Assembly (NCBI RefSeq): GCF_000785435.2
Contig: NZ_JTDB02000002.1
Span: forward strand, 1,158,284 to 1,222,283
Reading direction: 5' to 3'
Length of the DNA: 64,000 bases
Source: Paraburkholderia sacchari
Lineage (GTDB): Bacteria > Pseudomonadota > Gammaproteobacteria > Burkholderiales > Burkholderiaceae
The stretch's first letter is position 1; each line of letters begins with the position of its first letter. The position numbers and the translations under genes are program-made. Of this stretch, positions 58,165 to 64,000 are shown one piece after another. Below the pieces are notes generated by a model. That model saw only the letters and a list, made by a program, of their open reading frames with translations, made no database searches and was not told the DNA's origin.

Positions 58165-58917
58165 TCAAAGCGCGAGACTGCCCGTGCTCGTGCCGCCGCA
58201 CACATAAAGCGTCTGCCCCGTGACGAAGCCGTTCTCCGGCGCCGCGAAGAACATCGCGGCGCGCGCGATGTCGTCGGGCTGGCCGAGGCGGCCCACGGGA
58301 ATGCCGGCCGCGATTTGCGCGACCTTCGGGCTGTCGGCGGGCACGATCTCATGGAACATGTCGGTCTGGATCGGGCCGGGCGCAATCGCGTTCGCGGTGA
58401 CGCCGAGCGGCCCGAGTTCGAGCGCCCAGGTGCGTACAAGGCCGAGCATGCCCGCCTTGGTCGCCGAGTAGGCCGTGCGGGTGGCGAGCCCGAGCGCCGC
58501 GCGCGACGAAACCAGCACGAGACGGCCGAAATGCAGCGCGCGCATGGCGGGCAGCATGGCCTGCGCGAGCGCGATGGGCGCGGCGAGATGCAGGTTCGTG
58601 AGCGCGAGCAGGTCCTCGTGTGCGACGTCGGGCAGGAGTGCCGGGCGAATCGCGCCGGCGTTGTGGATCAGCGTGGTGGGCGCATGGCGCGCCGCGATTT
58701 CGGCTGCGGCTTCGCGCGTGGCTGCGGCGTCGCAAAGATCGACCTCGACGGTATGAAGGCGCGCATGCCCCGGCGCGTTCGCGCGCAGGTCGAGCGAGAT
58801 CACTTCATAGCCGGCTTCGAGCAGATGCTCGACGATTGCCCGGCCGATGCCGGCATTGCCGCCGGTGACGATGGCCGCGCGCCGCATCGCGTTATTGGAA
58901 CTGGTGTTCGTCGTCAT
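58165..58917 (-). CDS. SDR family oxidoreductase of the aromatic cluster
   Basis: 250-residue short-chain dehydrogenase with canonical features: VTGGNAGIGRAI, LIHNAGA, catalytic Ser in LVSSRAALG and Tyr/Lys in YSATKAG. It may oxidise a cis-diol or hydroxyacyl intermediate. It begins one base after the CoA ligase stop and is the last gene of the operon. Confidence 0.88.
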   Translation of the reverse strand: MTTNTSSNNAMRRAAIVTGGNAGIGRAIVEHLLEAGYEVISLDLRANAPGHARLHTVEVDLCDAAATREAAAEIAARHAPTTLIHNAGAIRPALLPDVAHEDLLALTNLHLAAPIALAQAMLPAMRALHFGRLVLVSSRAALGLATRTAYSATKAGMLGLVRTWALELGPLGVTANAIAPGPIQTDMFHEIVPADSPKVAQIAAGIPVGRLGQPDDIARAAMFFAAPENGFVTGQTLYVCGGTSTGSLAL

Positions 58918-58918
58918 G

Positions 58919-60577
58919 TCAGTCCTGGCGTTTTTTCATGGTGCGCGTGTCGATGCAGCCCGGCGTGCCGGGCAGCGTGCGCGCGAGGTCCTTGAGGGCG
59001 GCGCGCTGCACCTTCTGCGTGCCGGTGAGCGGCAGCGCGTCGACGAACGCGACATAGCCGGGCGCCTTGAAGTACGCGAGCTGCACGAGGCAGAGCTGCA
59101 CGAGCTCGGCGGCGCACGCGGCGCGTTCTGCTTCGCGCAGCGGCTCGCGCGCGACGACGCAGGCGAGCACTTCGTCGCCGCGCACCGCATCGGGCGTGGC
59201 CGCAACGGCCACGTCGGCCACGCACGGATGTTTGCGCAGCACGCTCTCAACCTCGACCGCCGAGATGTTCTCGCCGCTGCGGCGAATCACGTTCTTCTTG
59301 CGGTCGACGAAGTACATCTGGCCGTCGGCGTCCTGCCTCACGATGTCGCCGGTATGGAACCAGCCGCCTTCCCATGCCGCCGCCGTTGCTTCGGGATCCT
59401 TGAGGTATTCGCGGAAGAATCCCCGGCGCGGAGCCTCTCCGCTCGCACGCACGAGCAATTCGCCGGGCTCGCCCACGGCCACAGGCTGCCCATCGTCGCC
59501 GACGATCCGGACCTCCAGCGCCGCCTCGGGCTTGCCGAAGCACGACATGCCGATGTTGCGCGGTTCGCGGTTGGCGATCACCACGGCGCCCGCGCCGGTT
59601 TCGGTCATCGCCCAGGCTTCGAGCAGCGGAATGCCGAAGCGGGTTTCGAATGGCGCGTGCAGGGTCTTGTCGACGCCCGCGCCAAAGCCGAAGCGCACCG
59701 CGTGATCGCGGTCGTGCGCGGTTTCCAGCGCGCCGAGCAGCATGGCCGGCATCACGCCGAGATAGTGGATCACGGTTGCGCGCGCATCGCGCACGCTCGC
59801 CCACCAGCTGCGCGGATGAAAGCGGTCGAGCGCGACGATGGCGCCGCCCGCGAGGATCATCGCCATGGTCGAGTACGCCATCGCGTTCATGTGCGTCATC
59901 GGCAGTGGCGTGACGAGGCGCTCGACGCCGGGCCGCAATGCGCACAAACCGCCGATGCGGTTGTACCAGAGGCCCGCGAGCAGAAAGTACTCGTTGGGCA
60001 GCACGCACGCTTTCGGGCGGCCGGTCGTGCCCGAGGTGTAGAGCAGGGCGCATTCGGTGTTGACGTCGGGTGCGTGCGCTCGAGCTTCGGTGGCGGCGCG
60101 CGGGATAGCGTTCGCATCGGCGTCGGCGTCGTGGAGCGTGACGCTGCGTTGCGCGGCAAGCGCCGCCGCGCGCAGATCGGCATGACGCGCTGAAGGCGCG
60201 ACCGCGAGATCGAGTTCGCTGTGGCCCGTGATGTATTCGAGTTCGGCGGCGCGCAACTCGGTGGAGAGCGGCACGACCGAGACGCCGAGCGCATTCAGCG
60301 CGAGCCAGTGCAGGAAGAACGCGGGCCGGTTTTCGAGCATCAGCCCCGCTCGATGGCCGAGGCCAAAGCCGGCGGCGCGGTAGTGCGCGGCGAGTGCGTC
60401 GACCCGGGCGAGCGCTTCGCCATAGCGCAGCGTTTGTGCGTCGATGCCGTAGATCTGCGCGGTTTCCGGCAGCACGACGAGGAAGTCGTGATCGGTGTAG
60501 CGCGTGGCGCTCGCGGCAAAGGCCGCGTAAACGGAAGGGAAGGGCAACGGATCGGAATGGTGTTGTGCGTGGTTCAC
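58919..60577 (-). CDS. acyl/aryl-CoA ligase (adenylate-forming)
   Basis: 552-residue ANL superfamily enzyme that adenylates a carboxylic acid and joins it to CoA. Seen: P-loop YTSGTTGRPKACVLPN, AWAMTETGAGAV, YFVDRKKNVIRRSGENIS and catalytic-Lys end PLTGTQKVQRAAL. Sequence style is near CaiC/long-chain or aromatic acid ligases; the substrate is unknown. GTG 60577 follows TGAGG; a GTG at 60589 that overlaps the beta-subunit stop is the alternative. Confidence 0.87.
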   Translation of the reverse strand: MNHAQHHSDPLPFPSVYAAFAASATRYTDHDFLVVLPETAQIYGIDAQTLRYGEALARVDALAAHYRAAGFGLGHRAGLMLENRPAFFLHWLALNALGVSVVPLSTELRAAELEYITGHSELDLAVAPSARHADLRAAALAAQRSVTLHDADADANAIPRAATEARAHAPDVNTECALLYTSGTTGRPKACVLPNEYFLLAGLWYNRIGGLCALRPGVERLVTPLPMTHMNAMAYSTMAMILAGGAIVALDRFHPRSWWASVRDARATVIHYLGVMPAMLLGALETAHDRDHAVRFGFGAGVDKTLHAPFETRFGIPLLEAWAMTETGAGAVVIANREPRNIGMSCFGKPEAALEVRIVGDDGQPVAVGEPGELLVRASGEAPRRGFFREYLKDPEATAAAWEGGWFHTGDIVRQDADGQMYFVDRKKNVIRRSGENISAVEVESVLRKHPCVADVAVAATPDAVRGDEVLACVVAREPLREAERAACAAELVQLCLVQLAYFKAPGYVAFVDALPLTGTQKVQRAALKDLARTLPGTPGCIDTRTMKKRQD

Positions 60578-60585
60578 CGCATGCC

Positions 60586-61074
60586 TCACATGAAAAGCTG
60601 GACCGACGGCAGCGCCGCGTCGCAATTGAGCAGATCGATGCGCTTTTCGCGGATGCGCAGCGCGCCGCCTTCCTCGACGAGGTGATGACGCACCACGCCC
60701 GTGAAGACCAGTTGCTCGTCGCCGCGCGCTTCGGCGTAGAAGAACGGCGTGCGCAGGCGATAGCCGCCGGCGCCGGCGGACTCGATCTCGGGGCGCTGCA
60801 GCACGTGCTGGCAGCGGCTCTCGGGCTGCTGCGAGAACGCGCGCGGCTGCTTCAGGCGCTCGACGCGCAGCTTGAGCAGCAGGCGGTCCTCGTACATCAG
60901 CGAGGCGTGATTGAGGCCGTCGCGCTGATCGGGCGCGAGCGGAATCCAATAGAGGCCGTCTTCGGCGAATAGCTCGTACCACGCGTCGAGCTGCTTTTCG
61001 TCGATGAGGCGCGCCTCGCGGTAGACGAAATCGGCGAGCGTCTCGCGCAGGGCCGTGTCAGGTGTGGCGTTCAT
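60586..61074 (-). CDS. aromatic-ring-hydroxylating dioxygenase beta subunit
   Basis: 162-residue small subunit of the cone-shaped fold. It starts MNATPDTALRETLADFVYRE, with RLIDEKQLDAWYELFAED near residue 23 and DLLNCDAALPSVQLFM at the end. It stabilises the alpha subunit. It begins 17 bp after the alpha gene. Confidence 0.92.
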   Translation of the reverse strand: MNATPDTALRETLADFVYREARLIDEKQLDAWYELFAEDGLYWIPLAPDQRDGLNHASLMYEDRLLLKLRVERLKQPRAFSQQPESRCQHVLQRPEIESAGAGGYRLRTPFFYAEARGDEQLVFTGVVRHHLVEEGGALRIREKRIDLLNCDAALPSVQLFM

Positions 61075-61091
61075 CGCTGGGTCCCCCGGAA

Positions 61092-62411
61092 TTATTTCGA
61101 CGCTTGCGGCGCCATATAGCGCGCCCATGCGCGGAACTGGTTGCGCATCGAGATCTCGCTCGTGCCGTTGACGGTGAGGTCGCGCGCCTCGCCTTCGTCG
61201 GCTCGATAGTCGCGGTGCAGGCTCACCCATGCGTTGCCGTTCGCGGCGAGGCCTTCCTGGATCGCGCGGTAAGCGTGCAGGTCGTCGTGGCCCACCACCG
61301 ACATCGGCGAGTTGATGAGGCGCGAATACGTGAGCGTGCGTTGCAGCAGCACCTCGGGCGCGCCCTTGAGGCGGAACGTCCATGACTCGATCACCGTCTT
61401 GTCCGGTGCGATCGGGCGCACCACGCGGATCGCCTGGATCGCGCCCTTGATCGTGAGGCTCGGGTAGTAGACCGTGTTGTGGCGCGAGGTGCCGAGCACC
61501 TGCTTCGCCTTTTCCTCGCCCCAGGCGGCGGCCAGTTGCTGCTCGTATTCGGGCAGCGCCGCATAGCTCGAATGAATCGAGAAGTTCACGCCCGTGTAGC
61601 TGTGGCCGTTCTCGAACACGCGCACGCCCATGCCGTCGAAGAACGCGTAGTCGGACACGAACGGCACGAACTGTTCGATGGCCATGGGCTTGGGCTCGTC
61701 GGCGCTCTTGCCGTCCCAGAGCTTTTTCGCCGTGCCCGCCGACGACTCGTGCGCCACCATCGGGTGCATCGTGTCGTTGAGGTTTTCGACGAACATCTTC
61801 CAGTTGCAGTTATGCACGTAGCGCAGACAGCCGCCCGCGATTTCCAGCTCGCCTTCAGGCGAGCGGTCGGCCATGTTGTCGATGGACGAAAGCGAATCGC
61901 CGAAATAGTCGCTGAACGACGGGCCTTCGTCCGAGAGGCGCACGAACACGAAACCGCGATACGTCTCCATGTTGGCGACGGCGGTGAGGCCTTGCCCCGA
62001 CGGGCATTCGCTCATGCGCGTGCCTTCGTAGCCGTTCTTCAGCGGAACTGCGAGCGGCTTGCCATCGGTCCTGTAGGTCCACGCATGATAAGGACAGCGG
62101 AAGAATTTGCCGGTATTGCCGGTGGGCGCGCTCACGAGCTTCGCGCCCTTGTGCGCGCAGCGGTTCTTCAGCACGCGCACGCTGCCGTCGGCCTGGCGCA
62201 CCATCACGAGCGGCTCTTTGGCGACGTCGACGGTGAGGTAGTCGCCGGCATTGGGCACCTGGCTCGTGTGGCCGAGGTAGACCCAGGTGCGGTGAAAGAG
62301 CCGCTCCATTTCGAGGTCGAATACTTCCTGGTCCAGATAGACGTCGCGGTGGACCTGGTCTGGCTCGACGAGCGCGGCGAGCGCTGCGGCGTCTTCGCGA
62401 TAGCGGGGCAT
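61092..62411 (-). CDS. Rieske aromatic-ring-hydroxylating dioxygenase alpha subunit
   Basis: 439-residue catalytic subunit. Rieske [2Fe-2S] ligands are Cys85-X-His87 and Cys106-X2-His109. The mononuclear iron site is in ENLNDTMHPMVAH: bridging Asp213, His216, His221, with a third carboxylate ligand expected in the C-terminal half. Predicted to insert both atoms of O2 into an aromatic ring. AAGGAG lies before ATG 62411. With the beta subunit and a PDR-type reductase it makes a complete system; the substrate is not predictable by eye. Confidence 0.94.
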   Translation of the reverse strand: MPRYREDAAALAALVEPDQVHRDVYLDQEVFDLEMERLFHRTWVYLGHTSQVPNAGDYLTVDVAKEPLVMVRQADGSVRVLKNRCAHKGAKLVSAPTGNTGKFFRCPYHAWTYRTDGKPLAVPLKNGYEGTRMSECPSGQGLTAVANMETYRGFVFVRLSDEGPSFSDYFGDSLSSIDNMADRSPEGELEIAGGCLRYVHNCNWKMFVENLNDTMHPMVAHESSAGTAKKLWDGKSADEPKPMAIEQFVPFVSDYAFFDGMGVRVFENGHSYTGVNFSIHSSYAALPEYEQQLAAAWGEEKAKQVLGTSRHNTVYYPSLTIKGAIQAIRVVRPIAPDKTVIESWTFRLKGAPEVLLQRTLTYSRLINSPMSVVGHDDLHAYRAIQEGLAANGNAWVSLHRDYRADEGEARDLTVNGTSEISMRNQFRAWARYMAPQASK

Positions 62412-62497
62412 GGCGGGCTCCTTGGCTGGGGCGTAATGCGTTTTGTGGTGCGCTTTGTACGGCGCCTGGATTCAGGCGTCGCGCTTATGCGTCGCGC

Positions 62498-63496
62498 TTA
62501 TGCGTCGATAACGAGGCGGTCCGCGCGGGCGCGCGACACGCAGATATGCATCACCTTGCCCGAGCACATTTCCGCTTCGCTCAGGCAGTAATCGCGGTGA
62601 TCGACTGCGCCCTCGATCACACCCACCTGGCACACGCCGCATTCGCCGCGCTTGCAGTCGTAGAGCGGATCGAGTCCGGCGTCGAGCATGGCGTCGAGGA
62701 TCGTCTGCGCGGGGGGCACGGTGAGCGTCATGCCGCTCTGGCGCAACTCGACTTCGAATGCGGCGTCGCCGGCTTGGGGCGCGGCGGCTGCGAACAGCTC
62801 CGAGCGGATGCGCTCGCGCGGCCAGCCGCGTTCGGTGGCGAACGCGATGACCGCGTCGATCAGGCCTTGCGGACCGCACACATAGAGCGGCTGGCCTGGC
62901 GTGAGCGTGGCGAACAGGCGCGCGAGGTCGAAACGGTTGGTTTCGCTGGCTTCGCCGTCGCCGTAGAGGTGCAGGTGCTCGCCCGCGAGCGCGCGCAATG
63001 CGTCGACGAAGGCGAGTTGCGCGATCGAGCGCCCCGTGTAGTGCAACTTGTAGCGGGCCGCCCGCGCGGCGAGCGAGGCGGCCATCGATGCAATCGGCGT
63101 GATGCCGATACCGCCGGCGATCAGCACGGCGTCAGCGGCATCGACATCGAGCGCGAACGCGTTGACGGGCGGCGCGATGCGCAGCGTGGTTCCCGCTCGC
63201 ACCTGCGTGTGCATCCACAGCGACCCGCCCGCGCCCGAGTCTTCCCGGCGTACCGCGATCAGGTAGTGATCGGGCGCGTGTTCGCACGGGGCGCAGGTTT
63301 CGGATGCGAGATTGATGAGCGAATAAGCGCGCCAGTCACCGCCTCCCACTTGCACGCGGATATGCGCGCCCGCCGTGAAGCCGGGCAGTGCACGGCCATC
63401 GGGCGCGCGCAGGCGAAACGCGGTGACGTGCGACGTAAGCGGCTCGACGGCTTCGACGATGACGTCGAAGGCATCGGCGACGGGCGCGTTGCTCAT
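62498..63496 (-). CDS. phthalate-dioxygenase-type reductase (FMN/NADH + [2Fe-2S])
   Basis: 332-residue electron-transfer component. FMN/FAD-binding domain with RAYSLIN (56-62), NADH-binding domain with IAGGIGITP (126-134) and YVCGPQGL, then a C-terminal plant-type ferredoxin with Cys281, Cys286, Cys289 and Cys319. The order (flavin, NAD, Fe-S last) is that of phthalate dioxygenase and vanillate demethylase reductases. AAGGAG precedes ATG 63496. First gene of the leftward operon. Confidence 0.94.
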   Translation of the reverse strand: MSNAPVADAFDVIVEAVEPLTSHVTAFRLRAPDGRALPGFTAGAHIRVQVGGGDWRAYSLINLASETCAPCEHAPDHYLIAVRREDSGAGGSLWMHTQVRAGTTLRIAPPVNAFALDVDAADAVLIAGGIGITPIASMAASLAARAARYKLHYTGRSIAQLAFVDALRALAGEHLHLYGDGEASETNRFDLARLFATLTPGQPLYVCGPQGLIDAVIAFATERGWPRERIRSELFAAAAPQAGDAAFEVELRQSGMTLTVPPAQTILDAMLDAGLDPLYDCKRGECGVCQVGVIEGAVDHRDYCLSEAEMCSGKVMHICVSRARADRLVIDA

Positions 63497-63730
63497 TGCG
63501 GGGCTCCTTGTTCGATCAGCAGGATCGACGCGCTGCGAAAGTGATCTGCGCGTAAACCCTTTAGATTCGAAAATATGAAAATTCATGTGTTTTATTGGAT
63601 AATGAAAAAAACCGGCTGTCAAGGCGGGGGCTCCCGAGGCCGGGGCGGTGCGAATCGTCTTACGAGAGGAGTCGAGGCAAGATGAACGCGGACAGGACAC
63701 GCGCGGCGGCATGCCGTGCGAGGAGAGGAC
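63497..63730. promoter_or_regulatory. AT-rich divergent control region of the aromatic cluster
   Basis: Holds the promoters of the leftward dioxygenase operon and the rightward thiolase gene. A strikingly AT-rich stretch at 63560-63612 contains the palindrome ATGAA-AA-TTCAT (63575-63586), which extends imperfectly outward, and TTAT-TGG-ATAA (63592-63602). A rightward promoter can be read: -35 ATGAAA (63575-63580), 17-base spacer, -10 GATAAT (63598-63603). A regulator on the palindrome would cover the -35. Confidence 0.6.
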
Positions 63731-64000
63731 ATGGAATCTGATTTCGGCGGCGCTGCCGTGGTTTGCGGCGTCGAGGTGCCATATCGACGCCAGGCGCCAG
63801 AGCACACGACCGGCGATTTGCTGGCCCAGGCGTTCGCGCTGGCGCTCGAGCAATCGGGGTTCGAGGCGCGCGAGGTGGACGGCCTTGGCGTGGCGTCTTT
63901 CACGCTCGCCCCCGATCATGCGATCGACATGGCCTGGCGGCTGGGCATCAGCCCGCGCTGGTGCATGGACGATTGCCACGGCGGCGCGAGCGCGATCAAC
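63731..64000 (+). CDS. thiolase family protein, 3' end beyond the window
   Basis: Ninety codons open to the last base; the stop is outside. The start MESDFGGAAVVCGVEVPY and later HTTGDLLAQAFALALEQSG and DDCHGGASAIN fit the N-terminal part of the SCP-x/acetyl-CoA acetyltransferase-like thiolase group, with the active-site region just reached. AGGAGAGG lies before ATG 63731. Divergent from the dioxygenase operon; together with the CoA ligase it suggests thiolytic removal of a side chain. Confidence 0.78.
   Translation, partial: MESDFGGAAVVCGVEVPYRRQAPEHTTGDLLAQAFALALEQSGFEAREVDGLGVASFTLAPDHAIDMAWRLGISPRWCMDDCHGGASAIN

Noticed and set aside
1..64000. tRNA or rRNA genes, CRISPR arrays, insertion sequences, phage attachment sites
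   Set aside because: I looked for T-loop motifs, regularly spaced repeats, transposase motifs and paired direct repeats and saw none. The tandem repeats found are short and without spacers. A tRNA scan would settle any missed tRNA.

Overview
The window is about 64 kb of uniformly GC-rich bacterial chromosome. Gene content and order point to Burkholderiaceae, most likely Paraburkholderia or a close relative. The evidence is an intracellular PHB depolymerase whose catalytic residues fall at the same numbers as in Cupriavidus necator, DUF1841 and DUF4148 proteins, an orphan rsxB beside nth, a large second FtsK with a very long Ala/Pro-rich linker, and the hemF-nadD-rsfS-rlmH-maf-rng string typical of Burkholderiales. 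I see no rRNA, tRNA, insertion sequence, prophage or CRISPR array. Nearly all of it reads as core chromosome; the most accessory-looking parts are the broken toxin-antitoxin module near 32.5 kb and the aromatic gene cluster at the right edge.

Layout. 0-5 kb: end of a cytochrome c gene, DUF1841, nth, orphan rsxB, a TetR regulator and phaZ. 5-9 kb: a GH15 glucan/trehalose hydrolase, a 52-residue DUF3096 membrane protein and a secreted beta-propeller lactonase. 9-14.8 kb: ftsK and a META-domain lipoprotein. 15-19 kb: purT, a small lipoprotein, an MliC-type lysozyme inhibitor and rhlE behind a gene-free leader of about 520 bp. 19-25 kb: gluQ, trhO and dnaE. 25-30.6 kb: a lipopolysaccharide block (WaaE-like glycosyltransferase, msbA, O-antigen ligase, GT4 glycosyltransferase) on alternating strands. 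30.7-33.5 kb: DUF4148, mnmH, an antitoxin gene carrying a toxin stub, and a cysteine-free fimbrial-like protein. 33.6-42.4 kb: a long leftward run of housekeeping genes (upp, yebC, purD, hemF, nadD, rsfS, rlmH, maf, rng). 42.7-45 kb: a non-canonical SDR, mgsA and a quinone oxidoreductase. 45.1-53.6 kb: the complete kdp potassium operon, led by an unnamed 41-residue membrane protein and ending in kdpDE. 53.6-57.5 kb: a guanidine-II riboswitch with its gdx exporter, DUF4126 and an FtsX-type permease. 57.6-64 kb: a MarR regulator and a Rieske dioxygenase / CoA ligase / SDR / thiolase catabolic cluster that runs off the window.

How the parts work together. Kdp genes overlap at several junctions, so potassium pump and sensor are made as one unit. 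Reductase, dioxygenase alpha and beta, CoA ligase and SDR form a tight leftward operon facing a thiolase gene across an AT-rich palindromic intergenic region. This suggests breakdown of an aromatic acid as a CoA ester. The clearest regulatory element is the riboswitch at 53.63-53.69 kb: two hairpins with ACGA and ACGG loops and a built-in anti-Shine-Dalgarno pairing ahead of an SMR exporter.
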